Notes: generated by a model not told the origin, from the letters alone. DNA of 35,847 bases from RBG-16-66-20 sp049651845 (GCA_049651845.1 JBASCW010000002.1:1-35847), one strand, 5' to 3'; numbered from the stretch's first letter, positions 24,791 through 34,132 are shown. Numbers and translations are program-made.

Positions 24791-25963
24791 ATGGCCAAAG
24801 AGCAGGAAATCTCCACCCTGGGCGTGCGCGCGGGCACGCAGCGCAGCGAGTTCGGCGAGCATTCCGAGGCGCTGTTCCTCACCTCGAGCTTCGTGTTCGA
24901 GAGCGCGGCGGCCGCCGCCGCCGGCTTCGGCGGCACGAGCGACGACTTCGTCTACTCGCGCTACACCAATCCCACCGTGACCATGATGCAGGACCGGCTC
25001 GCCGCGCTCGAGGGCGCCGGCGCCTGCGTCGCCACGGCCTCGGGCATGTCGGCGATCCTCAGCCTGTCGATGGTGCTGCTCAAGGCGGGCGATCACGTGG
25101 TCTGCTCGAACGCCGTCTTCGGCGCCACCGTGCAGCTCTATGGAACGCTGCTATCGAAATTCGGCATCGAGACCACTTTCGTCTCGCCATCCAAGCTGGA
25201 CGAATGGCAGCGCGCGCTGCGGCCGAACTCCAAGCTGCTATTCCTCGAGACGCCGTCCAATCCGCTCGGCGAGGTGGCCGACATCGCCGCGCTCGCGGCG
25301 GTCGCGAAGAAGGCGGGCGCCGCGCTCGCGGTGGACAACGTGCTCTGCACCCCGGCACTGCAGCGGCCGATCGCCCTCGGCGCCGACTTCGTCGTGCATT
25401 CGGCGACCAAGCACCTGGACGGGCAGGGCAGGGTGCTGGGCGGCGCCATCTGCGGCGCCAAGGGCCCCGTCATGGACGGCCTGGTCGGCTTCCTGCGCAC
25501 CGCAGGCCCTACGCTCTCGCCCTTCAACGCCTGGGTCATCCATCGGGGCATGGAGACGCTCGAACTGCGCATGCTGGCCCAATCGCAGCGCGCGCTGGAA
25601 CTAGCCCAATGGCTGGAAAAGCACCCGAAGGTGACAAGCGTGCATTACACCGGTCTCGAATCCCATCCGCAGCACGCGCTGGCGATGCGCCAGCAGCGCG
25701 CGGGCGGCGCGCTGCTGTCCTTCGAGGTCAACGGCGGCAAGGACGCCGCGTGGAAGGTCATCGACGCCACGAAGCTCGTCTCGATCACCGGCAACCTCGG
25801 CGACGTGCGTACCACAATCACCCATCCGGCGACCACCACCCACGTTCGCCTCACGCCCGAAGCGCGCGCTGCGGCGGGGATCACGGATGGATTGATCCGT
25901 GTTGCAGTTGGCCTTGAAGCTGTTGAGGATCTGAAGGCCGACCTCTCAAGAGGCTTGGGCTAG
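24791..25963 (+). CDS. metZ: O-succinylhomoserine sulfhydrylase
   Basis: MetZ makes homocysteine directly from O-succinylhomoserine and sulfide, bypassing cystathionine. The 390-residue PLP enzyme of the Cys/Met metabolism family has YSRYTNPTV (55-63), SGMSAIL, the PLP lysine Lys207 in HSATKHLDGQG, and ITGNLGDVRT near the C-terminus. Family members are hard to separate by sequence alone. The position after purF and the SAM-responsive leader support the methionine role. The start is fixed by the leader: the ATG sits directly after the terminator T-run. The gene ends the long biosynthetic string; I see no strong terminator after it. Confidence 0.93.
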   Translation: MAKEQEISTLGVRAGTQRSEFGEHSEALFLTSSFVFESAAAAAAGFGGTSDDFVYSRYTNPTVTMMQDRLAALEGAGACVATASGMSAILSLSMVLLKAGDHVVCSNAVFGATVQLYGTLLSKFGIETTFVSPSKLDEWQRALRPNSKLLFLETPSNPLGEVADIAALAAVAKKAGAALAVDNVLCTPALQRPIALGADFVVHSATKHLDGQGRVLGGAICGAKGPVMDGLVGFLRTAGPTLSPFNAWVIHRGMETLELRMLAQSQRALELAQWLEKHPKVTSVHYTGLESHPQHALAMRQQRAGGALLSFEVNGGKDAAWKVIDATKLVSITGNLGDVRTTITHPATTTHVRLTPEARAAAGITDGLIRVAVGLEAVEDLKADLSRGLG

Positions 25964-26018
25964 TCTCACGGGGCTTGCAACGATTGAGCGGGTCAGCAGG
26001 TGTAGTATCTGCCGCGTC

Positions 26019-26216
26019 ATGGACGAGCCGATTCACCCTGCGCAGGTCGAAGCGTTCAAGCGTGCGACCCCGGCGCAGAAGCTGGAGGCGGTCGCCGCTC
26101 TTTACGAAGCCGGTATCCGCCTGCGCATGGCGGGGCTGCGCATGACGCACCCGGATTGGCCCGACGCCCGGCTCGAGCACGAGGCGCGCCGTTCGTTGCG
26201 CGATGCCGGCACCTGA
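26019..26216 (+). CDS. Small protein preceding a nucleotidyltransferase-fold gene
   Basis: This is a 65-residue, probably helical and charged protein with no signal peptide. It contains LRMAGLRMTHPDWPDARLEH, a pattern (a hydrophobic helix, then R-x-x-HPDW) that I recognise from small proteins often found next to nucleotidyltransferase-like genes. No function is known to me. Its last 14 bases overlap the next gene, which suggests coupled translation and a physical or regulatory link. The ATG is the first in the frame. No good -35/-10 pair is visible in the 55-base gap after metZ; TAGTAT at 26003 is the nearest -10-like hexamer. Confidence 0.75.
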   Translation: MDEPIHPAQVEAFKRATPAQKLEAVAALYEAGIRLRMAGLRMTHPDWPDARLEHEARRSLRDAGT

Positions 26217-26760
26217 CCCGTTCGCGCCGTTCCTCGAGCCGCTGGAGCGCCTCGCACTGCCTTACTGCATCACCGGTTCGGTCGCGGCCAGCGTCTACGG
26301 CGAGCCGCGGCTGACCGCCGACATCGACGTGGTCGTGCTGCTGCGGGAGCAGGACATCGCCGCGTTGCGTGCGGCGTTTCCGGTGGCCGACTACTACGTT
26401 CCGCCCGAGGAGACGATGCGCGAAGCAGTGACGCGCAACGAGCGCGGCATGTTCAACCTGATTCACCACCGGAGCCAGTTCAAGGCGGACATCTATCTTG
26501 CCGCTGGCGACCCGCTGCACACCTGGGCGCTGGAGCACCGGCGCCGCATCGACCTGGCGGGTGCCGGCGCATGGATCGCGCCGCCGGAGTACGTGATCGT
26601 GCGCAAGCTCGAGTTCCTGCGCGAGGGCGGTTCCGACAAGCACCTGCGCGACATCCGCTTCATGCTTGCCGCGACACCGGTAGACAGGGCATTCATCGAG
26701 ACCGAGGTCGCGCGCCGGGGGCTCCAGGAGCCATGGCGCAAGGCATCGGCCGGGCCCTAG
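26203..26760 (+). CDS. Nucleotidyltransferase-fold protein
   Basis: This 185-residue protein has the minimal nucleotidyltransferase core: GS at 25-26 in YCITGSVAAS, the paired acidic residues Asp40 and Asp42 in TADIDVVV, and a third possible metal ligand Asp96 in FKADIYL. The C-terminal part has PPEYVIVRKLEFLREGGSDKH, frequent in the DUF6036/AbiEii-like branch of the superfamily. The catalytic triad looks complete, so it could transfer nucleotides to protein or RNA. The substrate is unknown. It overlaps the small gene upstream by 14 bases and converges on lpxH with 16 bases between. A toxin-antitoxin or regulatory pair is possible but unproven. Confidence 0.8.
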   Translation: MPAPDPFAPFLEPLERLALPYCITGSVAASVYGEPRLTADIDVVVLLREQDIAALRAAFPVADYYVPPEETMREAVTRNERGMFNLIHHRSQFKADIYLAAGDPLHTWALEHRRRIDLAGAGAWIAPPEYVIVRKLEFLREGGSDKHLRDIRFMLAATPVDRAFIETEVARRGLQEPWRKASAGP

Positions 26761-26776
26761 GCAGTTCGCCGGCTCG

Positions 26777-27511
26777 TCAGAACGACACCAGCCGCGGGCC
26801 TACGTCGTCCAGGGCGAGGTAGCCGCCGGGGCCGTACCAGTCGGGGAGCACCCAGCGCTCGCAGCGGGTGCCGTCGACTTCGAGCTCGTGGCGGGCGGGG
26901 CGGTGGGTGTGGCCGTGGATCATGCGGCGCACGCGCAGGCGGCGGAAGGCATCGCGTACCGCCTCGTTGTTGACGTCCATGATCTCGGTGGCGGTCGCGG
27001 CGGTGACTTGCTTGCTCTCGGCGCGCATGCCGCCGATCAGCTTGTGGCGCTCGGCGAGGGGCTTGGCGAGGAATTCGCGCTGGAAGTCCGCCGAGCGCGC
27101 CTTCACGCGCCAGGCCTGGTAGGCCTTGTCGTCGGTGCAGAGGGTGTCGCCGTGGAGCAGGGCGACCGGCTCGCGGCCGATGGTGAGCACGCTCGGGTCC
27201 TGCAGGAAGGTCGCGCCGCTCGCGGCGAGGAAGCCGCCGCTGGCGAGGAAGTCGCGGTTGCCGTGCATGAAGTGCACCGGCACGCCCGCATCGACGAGGC
27301 GGCGGAAGCCCGCTGCCACCTGGGCCGCGAGCGGGTCGCCCGCCGGGTCCTTGAGCTCGTCGTCGCCCGCCCAGTATTCGAACAGGTCGCCGAGCACGTA
27401 GAGCGCGCCCGCGCGCGCGGCCTCCTCGTCGAGGAAGCGGAAGAACTGCTCGCTGGTCTCGGGGCGCTCGCCTGCGAGGTGCAGGTCGGAGATGAACAGC
27501 GCCCGGCTCAA
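26777..27511 (-). CDS. lpxH: UDP-2,3-diacylglucosamine diphosphatase
   Basis: LpxH hydrolyses UDP-2,3-diacylglucosamine to lipid X in lipid A synthesis, at the inner face of the inner membrane. The 244-residue calcineurin-like enzyme has Asp9 and His11 in ISDLHLAGE, Asp42 in GDLFEYW, NRD at 85-87, HGD at 120-122 and HGHTHR (199-204). It must start at a TTG (27511-27509), because the first metal ligand is residue 9 and no ATG or GTG precedes it in frame. GAGAAGAAG lies upstream. The start is one base after the cyclophilin stop, so the genes are translationally linked. Confidence 0.94.
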   Translation of the reverse strand: MSRALFISDLHLAGERPETSEQFFRFLDEEAARAGALYVLGDLFEYWAGDDELKDPAGDPLAAQVAAGFRRLVDAGVPVHFMHGNRDFLASGGFLAASGATFLQDPSVLTIGREPVALLHGDTLCTDDKAYQAWRVKARSADFQREFLAKPLAERHKLIGGMRAESKQVTAATATEIMDVNNEAVRDAFRRLRVRRMIHGHTHRPARHELEVDGTRCERWVLPDWYGPGGYLALDDVGPRLVSF

Positions 27512-27512
27512 C

Positions 27513-28091
27513 TCACTTCTTCTCGGGAACCAGGGCGGCCGACTCGATCACCACCGGTTCGCGCGGCACGTTCTGGTGCATGCCGGCGTTGCCGGTGGGC
27601 ACCTGCGCAATCTTCATCACCACGTCCATGCCCGCGACGACCTTGCCGAACACGGCGTAGCCCCAGCCGTCCTGCCCGGGGTAGTCGAGGAAGTCGTTGT
27701 TCTTGAGATTGATGAAGAACTGCGCCGAGGCCGAGTGCGGCTGGTTGGTGCGCGCCATGGCGAGCGTGCCGAGGTCGTTCTTCAGGCCGTTCTTCGCCTC
27801 GTTCTCGATCGGCGCGCGCGTCGGCTTCTCCTTCATGCCCTTCTCGAAGCCGCCCACCTGGATCATGAAATTCGGGATCACGCGGTGGAAGATCACGCCG
27901 TTGTAATGGCCGTCCTTCACGTACTGGAGGAAGTTCGCCACCGTCTTCGGCGCCTTGGCCGGGTACAGCTCGACGCGGATAGTGCCGAAGTTGGTCTTCA
28001 GGTCCACCTGCGGATCGGCCGCCAGCGCGCCGGGCGAACCCGCCGCCACGGACAGCACGACGAGGGGCTTCCAGATTTCTTTCAGCTTCAT
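27513..28091 (-). CDS. ppiA: Exported peptidyl-prolyl cis-trans isomerase (cyclophilin)
   Basis: This 192-residue cyclophilin has a signal peptide (to about SPGALAADPQ, residue 25), so it acts in the periplasm on folding envelope proteins. The domain shows FHRVIPNFMIQVGG (the Q-GG active-site block reads QVGG), ASAQFFINL and GYAVFGKVV, all in the right order. The closest named relative is PpiA. Its ATG overlaps the L,D-transpeptidase stop as ATGA, and lpxH follows directly. Confidence 0.93.
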   Translation of the reverse strand: MKLKEIWKPLVVLSVAAGSPGALAADPQVDLKTNFGTIRVELYPAKAPKTVANFLQYVKDGHYNGVIFHRVIPNFMIQVGGFEKGMKEKPTRAPIENEAKNGLKNDLGTLAMARTNQPHSASAQFFINLKNNDFLDYPGQDGWGYAVFGKVVAGMDVVMKIAQVPTGNAGMHQNVPREPVVIESAALVPEKK

Positions 28092-29248
28092 GCACCACCT
28101 TCATAGAGGATGCGCCAGCGCCCGTCTTCCTTGATCCAGTACTGGCGCTTGCGCATCGCGTTGGAAAGGCTGCTCGAGCGGTAATCCTGGTCGAAGCTCA
28201 CCACCACGAAGCTCTCGCGCGGGTACTGCAGCATCGACACGCGCGACACGCCGACCTTGATCCAGCTCTTCGAGCCGTTGACCTTGCGCTTGTGATCGGA
28301 CCAGGCCGCGAGGTCCTGGTCGCCGGAGCTGAAGCGCGCGGAATAGTGCGCGAGGTACTTGTCGGTATTGCGGCTCTCCCAGTCCGCGCGCCAGGCCTCG
28401 AAGGCCGCGGCCAGGCCGGTGCGCTCGCGCTCCTGCGTGCCGGCGTCGATCCATTCGATCTCGTCGGCGATGATCACCGGCGTCAGGCCGATCTGCAGCC
28501 GCGGCCCGACCGCCTCGAGGTCGGCGTTCGCCAGCACGATGCAGCCGTCGCTCGCGCGCGGCGGGCGGCTGTAGGTGTCCGAGGGCGTGCCGTGCAGCCA
28601 GATGCCGTGGCCGTTGCGGCCCAGGCGCTTGTCCCAGGCGTTCGGGTAGTTGATCGGGAAGGCGCCGGCGCCGTAGAAGTCGGTGAGCTTCTGGCGCGGC
28701 AGGTTGCCAGTGACGTGGTACACGCCGATCGGCGTCTTCTGGTCGCCTTCGCGCGTCTTCTCGACGCCGTTCTTGCCGAGCGTCACGTAGTAGTCGGCGA
28801 TGAACTGGGGGCGGCCGCCGGCGTTCTCGAACACGTACAGGCGCGAGCGGCGCGAATCCACCAGCAGCGCATAGCGCTGGTCGGGCTCGAGCTGCAGCAC
28901 GTGGCGCGGCACGCGCTCGCCGTTGGGACGGTCGCGCAGCGCGCGCAGGCGCAGCAGCGCCTCGGTGCGCAGGTCCTCGACCTTCTCGCGCGGCACGGTC
29001 TTCGGCACGTTGCCGAAGGTCTCCAGCGGCCGCGCGCGCGCCATCAGCAGGTCGCCGCGGATCAGGTGCGCGAGACGGAAGTTCGGGTGCGCGGCGATCA
29101 GCGCCTCGACGCGTTGCGTCGCCAGGTCGAGGCGGTTGGCCTCGATCGCCTCGAGCACGCCCGACAAAGCCTTCTCGGGTCCTGCGGCGAAGCCCGTGCC
29201 GGAAAGAACCGAAAGCAGGGCCCCCAGGACCAGGGCGCGGGGGCTCAA
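28088..29248 (-). CDS. L,D-transpeptidase (YkuD) with C-terminal NTF2-like domain
   Basis: This 386-residue exported protein begins with a clear signal peptide (ALVLGALLSVLSGTGFAAG) if translation starts at the TTG at 29248, which overlaps the upstream stop as TTGA. No ATG or GTG fits. After a helical region (about 24-115) comes a YkuD domain (about 124-262) with the catalytic motif His219-Gly and Ser233-Asp-Gly-Cys236, so it should cross-link peptidoglycan or attach proteins to it. Residues about 277-386 form an NTF2/SnoaL-like domain ending RQYWIKEDGRWRILYEGG. This resembles the C-terminus of the TPR protein just upstream. The role of that domain is unknown; binding muropeptides or a partner is a guess. 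Confidence 0.88.
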   Translation of the reverse strand: MSPRALVLGALLSVLSGTGFAAGPEKALSGVLEAIEANRLDLATQRVEALIAAHPNFRLAHLIRGDLLMARARPLETFGNVPKTVPREKVEDLRTEALLRLRALRDRPNGERVPRHVLQLEPDQRYALLVDSRRSRLYVFENAGGRPQFIADYYVTLGKNGVEKTREGDQKTPIGVYHVTGNLPRQKLTDFYGAGAFPINYPNAWDKRLGRNGHGIWLHGTPSDTYSRPPRASDGCIVLANADLEAVGPRLQIGLTPVIIADEIEWIDAGTQERERTGLAAAFEAWRADWESRNTDKYLAHYSARFSSGDQDLAAWSDHKRKVNGSKSWIKVGVSRVSMLQYPRESFVVVSFDQDYRSSSLSNAMRKRQYWIKEDGRWRILYEGGA

Positions 29249-30252
29249 TTGCCGACCCTTTCCTGCTGGATCAGCCAGCGCCCGTCGCTGCGCGCGAGCA
29301 CCAGCGTCTTGGTGGTGCTGGTCGCCTTGAGCACGTCCGAGCGGTAGCTCTGGCGGAAGGTGACGCTCGCCTGGCCGTCGGCGGCGACGCTCACCTTCGG
29401 CGACTCGACCGTGACGGCGATGGTCTTGGGCGCGCTGATGCGCTGGCGGCGCGTCTGCTCCCACGCGGCGCGGGGTTCCCCGCCCGGAGTCTTGAAGTCC
29501 TTGCCGTAGAAGGCGAGGTAGGCCTCCACGTCCCTGGCCGACCACGCCTTCGCCCAGGCGCGCACGGTTTCGATCGCGTCGACGCTGCCAGCGGCAGGCG
29601 CCTTCTCGGCCGGCTTCTCGGCCACTGGGGTTTTCGGCTCGGCAGCGGCGACCGTCACCGGCGGCTTGGCCGGCTCCTTGGCCGGCGTCACCGGCGGCTT
29701 CGCGGCAGCGACCGTCGAGGCGGCGGGCGAGGTGCCGCCCACCAGCTCGCGCACCAGCGCGAGCTTGTTCTTCGCGCCGGCGTTCGCCGAATCGATCTGC
29801 AGCGCCTTGTCGTAGGCCTGGCTCGCGAGCTTGGCGTACACGTCGCCCAGGTTCTCGTAGGCGGTGGCGTAGCTCGGATGCGTGCGGATCGACTGCTCGA
29901 GCGCGCTGCGCGCCTTGTCGTACTGGCCCTGCGAGGCGTAGATCACCGCGAGGTTGTTGTACGGCTCGGGCAGGTCCGGATAGTCCTTGGTGAGCTGCAG
30001 GAACACTTCGGTGGCTTCCCTGGCGTTGCCCTGCTCGGCGTAGATGAGGCCCTTGAGGAAGCGCGCCTGCGCGTCCTTGGGCTTCGCCGCGAGCACCTTG
30101 TTGACGCGCTCGAGCGCCTGCTGGTGCTGGCCCGACTTCAGCAGCTTGCTCGCTTCCTGCACGTCGTCGGATTGCGCCGACGCGGCACCCGCGCACAGCA
30201 GCGCGACGGCAACTGCGGCCAGCGCTGGGCGCGGGTCGGGGAAAGTCGTCAT
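29245..30252 (-). CDS. Periplasmic TPR protein with C-terminal NTF2-like domain
   Basis: This 335-residue protein has a signal peptide ending near GAASAQSDD (residue about 27). About four TPR units follow (about 30-170; for example AKPKDAQARFLKGLIYAEQG and LPEPYNNLAVIYASQGQYDK), then a proline/alanine/lysine linker (about 175-222). A C-terminal NTF2-like domain covers about 224-335 and ends in RSDGRWLIQQERVGN. The final domain matches the one closing the adjacent L,D-transpeptidase in size and end motif. The protein probably acts with that enzyme as an envelope scaffold (inference). The ATG has no Shine-Dalgarno. A sigma-70-like promoter lies 38-66 bases upstream. Confidence 0.88.
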   Translation of the reverse strand: MTTFPDPRPALAAVAVALLCAGAASAQSDDVQEASKLLKSGQHQQALERVNKVLAAKPKDAQARFLKGLIYAEQGNAREATEVFLQLTKDYPDLPEPYNNLAVIYASQGQYDKARSALEQSIRTHPSYATAYENLGDVYAKLASQAYDKALQIDSANAGAKNKLALVRELVGGTSPAASTVAAAKPPVTPAKEPAKPPVTVAAAEPKTPVAEKPAEKAPAAGSVDAIETVRAWAKAWSARDVEAYLAFYGKDFKTPGGEPRAAWEQTRRQRISAPKTIAVTVESPKVSVAADGQASVTFRQSYRSDVLKATSTTKTLVLARSDGRWLIQQERVGN

Positions 30253-30254
30253 TG

Positions 30255-30263
30255 TGTTATAGT
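30255..30263 (+). promoter_or_regulatory. Putative extended -10 promoter of cysS
   Basis: TGtTATAGT: TGT (30255-30257) precedes TATAGT (30258-30263), five of six matches to consensus with the TGn extension. No -35 is evident. Transcription would start near 30270 and leave a leader of about 50 bases before cysS. Confidence 0.45.
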
Positions 30264-30289
30264 TTTCAAGGCCCTACGGTATCTTGCTC

Positions 30290-30318
30290 ATTCTAGTCTA
30301 AGCCCTGCTGGTTAACAA
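30290..30318 (-). promoter_or_regulatory. Putative sigma-70 promoter of the TPR-transpeptidase-ppiA-lpxH operon
   Basis: On the minus strand TTGTTA (30318-30313) and TAGAAT (30295-30290) are 17 bases apart, with four and five consensus matches. Transcription would start near 30283, about 30 bases before the ATG at 30252. It overlaps the leader of the divergent cysS. Confidence 0.5.
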
Positions 30319-30319
30319 C

Positions 30320-31684
<1,365 letters not shown>

Positions 31685-31689
31685 GGAGG

Positions 31690-31713
31690 CGTCGCCGCGG
31701 CACGACGATTTTT
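31690..31713 (+). terminator. Weak terminator-like hairpin after cysS
   Basis: CGTCG (31690-31694) pairs with CGACG (31703-31707), then A and five T (31709-31713). A 5-bp stem is short for an intrinsic terminator, but the position six bases after the cysS stop fits. Confidence 0.35.
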
Positions 31714-31765
31714 GATCTGGCGCAAAGCACGTCGCGGGCGCCGGCGCGAACATGCTAAGCGACGC

Positions 31766-32728
31766 ATGAACCCTTCCGACGCCACGGATACGGCCGAACG
31801 CACGCTGGTCACGTCGCCCGGGCTGGGCCCGGAGCACCGGCAGACGACGGTCGCGATCCTCTTCGCCGACGTCTGCGGCAGCACCAAGATCTACGAGTCC
31901 CTGGGCGATGTCGCGGCGCGCAAGATGATCGGGCGCTGCATCCAGCTGATGGTCGACGCCACACGCGCGCACGGCGGCGAGCTCATCAAGACGATCGGCG
32001 ACGAGGTGATGTGCCGTTTTCCGACCGCCGAGGACGCTGCGGCCGCGGCGCTCGACATGCAGGAGCGCGTGGCCGGTGCGGCGCTCGCCGAACGCGGCTT
32101 CAGCGTGGCGATCCACGTCGGCTTCCATTTCGGTCCGGTGGTGGAGGAGGGCAACGACGTCTACGGCGACGCGGTGAACCTCGCCTCGCGCATGGTCAAC
32201 CTCGCCAAGCGCGACCAGATTCTCACCACGGGCGCAACCAGGCAGCTGACGACCGGCAAGCTGGGCGAGGCGATGCGCCAGGTCGACCGCACGACGGTGA
32301 AAGGCAAGGACGAGGTGATCGACGTCTTCGAACTGGTCTGGCAGGAGGCCGAATCGACGCGCGTCGCGGGCAGCGTCTGGGCGACCGCGCCCGGCGGCGC
32401 GAAGGGCCACCTGCTGCTGACGATGGGCGAGCAGGTGCTCGAGGTGTCGGCCGACCATCCCTCGATCACGGTGGGACGCTCCGATCAGAACGATCTGCCG
32501 CTGCAGGGCGAGCTCATCTCGCGCCTGCACGCGCGCATCGACTACCGCAACACGCGCTTCCTGCTCACCGACCAGAGCACCAACGGCACCTACGTCACCG
32601 ACCCCTCGGGCAGCGAGCACCTGGTGCGGCACGACTCTTTCGTGCTCACCGGCGCCGGCTCGATCTCCTTTGGGCACACCGCGATGCCCGGCCAGAAGGA
32701 CCTGCTGCGCTACACGTTCATCGGCTGA
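31766..32728 (+). CDS. Class III adenylate cyclase fused to a C-terminal FHA domain
   Basis: This is a 320-residue soluble protein. Residues about 26-190 form a class III nucleotide cyclase domain. The metal-binding aspartates are Asp35 (LFADVCGST) and Asp79 (KTIGDEVM). Lys75 and Asp131 (NDVYGDAVNLASRM) fit an ATP-specific enzyme, and Asn138 and Arg142 are the transition-state pair. Residues about 215-315 form an FHA domain with VGRS, SRLHAR (252-257) and STNGTYV (271-277), which would bind a phosphothreonine peptide. The product is therefore probably cAMP, controlled by or localised through a phosphoprotein. I start at the ATG at 31766; the open frame reaches 31712 but has no homologous residues. 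The gene precedes the TPR-barrel gene by 43 bases. Confidence 0.9.
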   Translation: MNPSDATDTAERTLVTSPGLGPEHRQTTVAILFADVCGSTKIYESLGDVAARKMIGRCIQLMVDATRAHGGELIKTIGDEVMCRFPTAEDAAAAALDMQERVAGAALAERGFSVAIHVGFHFGPVVEEGNDVYGDAVNLASRMVNLAKRDQILTTGATRQLTTGKLGEAMRQVDRTTVKGKDEVIDVFELVWQEAESTRVAGSVWATAPGGAKGHLLLTMGEQVLEVSADHPSITVGRSDQNDLPLQGELISRLHARIDYRNTRFLLTDQSTNGTYVTDPSGSEHLVRHDSFVLTGAGSISFGHTAMPGQKDLLRYTFIG

Positions 32729-32751
32729 GTGCGTGCGCGCAACGGCGCCGC

Positions 32752-32757
32752 TTGACA
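32752..32757 (+). promoter_or_regulatory. Consensus -35 box before the TPR-barrel gene, weak -10
   Basis: TTGACA is a perfect -35 hexamer. At 17 bases the -10 would be CGAAAT (32775-32780), with only three matches, and it would lie inside the chosen coding start at 32772. If it is real, translation would begin later, for example at the GTG at 32790. Confidence 0.25.
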
Positions 32758-32771
32758 CACCGGCCTGTGCA

Positions 32772-34124
32772 ATGCGAAATAGCCTCAGGGTGCCGGTGTT
32801 CAATCGCAAAAAAGTGCAAAGAATAGTCTGCGCGACGGCGGCGCTGCTGTGCCTGCTCGGCGTTGGCGCCGCGCAGGCGGCGCCGGTGGACGACATCAAG
32901 GCGCTGCTCGAGCAGGGCCGCGCGGCTGAAGCCTACGCGCTCGGGCGCAAGCATCCGGAGCTGCTCGGCAGCGCGGCGTTCGACTTTTACTTCGGCATCG
33001 CCGCCACCGACAGCGGCCACGCGGGCGAGGGCGTGCTCGCGCTCGAGCGCTACCTGCTCAATTTCCCCGACAGCGAGGTCGCGCGCGTGGAGCTCGCGCG
33101 CAGCTATTTCGCGCTCGGCGACGTGGTGCGGGCGCGCGAGGAGTTCGAGGCGGTGCTGCGCAACAATCCGCCGGCCGGCGTGCGCGCCACCGTGGACCGC
33201 TACCTCGAGGCGATCCGGCTGCGCGAGTCGCGCTTCCAGACCACGTCGCTGGTCTGGCTGGAGGGCGGCCTGGGCGTGGACAGCAACGTCAACGGCGGCG
33301 TCGGCTCGGCCAACATCAGCGTGCCGGTGTTCGGCCCGGTCACGGTCAACGCCGCGGGCGTGCGCAAGGGCGACAACTTCCTACACGTCGCGGGCGGCGC
33401 GCAGATCAGCCACCCGGTGGCGCCCGGGGTGGCGGTGTTCGGCTCGGTGCTGGGGGAATCCAGGCTGAACCAGAAGGAGGACCAGTTCGACTTGCGCACG
33501 CTGGGCGCCACTGGCGGCGTGAGCTGGCTGCGCAACGAGAACACCTTCCGTGCCTCGCTGTCGTCGCAGAATCTCGCGGTCGACAACCAGCGCTACCGCA
33601 ATGCCACCGGCCTGACCGGCGAGTGGCTGCATGCGCTCGACGAGCTGCGCCTGTTCACGCTGGCGGGCCAGTACGTCAACCTGCGCTATACGGGTGCGAA
33701 CGAGATCCGCGACGCGGATTTCCTGGGCGCCGCGACGTCCTACCGCCATGCGTTCGTGCGCCAATATCAGCCGGTGGTCGAGCTCTCGCTGAACTTCGGC
33801 CGCGAGGACAACCAGCGCAATCGCCCGGACCTCGGGCGCGACCTGTGGGGCGCGCGCGCCTCGGTGTCGGCGACCCCGGCCGCGAAATGGGGGCTCGCAG
33901 CGGGCATCACCTACCTCGGCAGCCGCTACCACGAGGCTGACGCGCTGCTCCAGACCACGCGCAAGGACCACTACTACGGCATCGATCTCACGGCCACCTA
34001 CCTGTTCACGCGCCAGTTCAGCGTGCGCGCCGAGGCGATCGTGTCGCGCAACGATTCGAACATCGCGCTGTTCGAGTACGACCGCAACGTGTTCGCCATC
34101 AAGGCACGCTACGAGTTCAAATGA
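32772..34124 (+). CDS. TPR and outer-membrane beta-barrel protein, Slam/DUF560-like
   Basis: This 450-residue exported protein has a signal peptide (IVCATAALLCLLGVGAAQAA, ending about residue 37). TPR-like helices follow (about 38-150; GEGVLALERYLLNFPDSEVA, then ELARSYFALGDVVRAREEFE). The remaining 300 residues are alternating amphipathic strands that start with LEGGLGVDSNVNGG (about 163-176) and end SNIALFEYDRNVFAIKARYEF. An aromatic near-terminal residue is typical of outer-membrane barrels. Periplasmic TPR plus a barrel of this size is the layout of Slam (surface lipoprotein assembly modulator, DUF560). The stop overlaps an in-frame ATG of the FecR gene, so the two are coupled. An ordinary TPR porin is the alternative. 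The start could also be GTG 32790. Confidence 0.8.
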   Translation: MRNSLRVPVFNRKKVQRIVCATAALLCLLGVGAAQAAPVDDIKALLEQGRAAEAYALGRKHPELLGSAAFDFYFGIAATDSGHAGEGVLALERYLLNFPDSEVARVELARSYFALGDVVRAREEFEAVLRNNPPAGVRATVDRYLEAIRLRESRFQTTSLVWLEGGLGVDSNVNGGVGSANISVPVFGPVTVNAAGVRKGDNFLHVAGGAQISHPVAPGVAVFGSVLGESRLNQKEDQFDLRTLGATGGVSWLRNENTFRASLSSQNLAVDNQRYRNATGLTGEWLHALDELRLFTLAGQYVNLRYTGANEIRDADFLGAATSYRHAFVRQYQPVVELSLNFGREDNQRNRPDLGRDLWGARASVSATPAAKWGLAAGITYLGSRYHEADALLQTTRKDHYYGIDLTATYLFTRQFSVRAEAIVSRNDSNIALFEYDRNVFAIKARYEFK

Positions 34125-34132
34125 GGCCCGCC

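Noticed and set aside
31709..31730. Strong terminator after cysS
   Set aside because: The stem is only five pairs; it is kept as a low-confidence feature and not used to separate transcription units.
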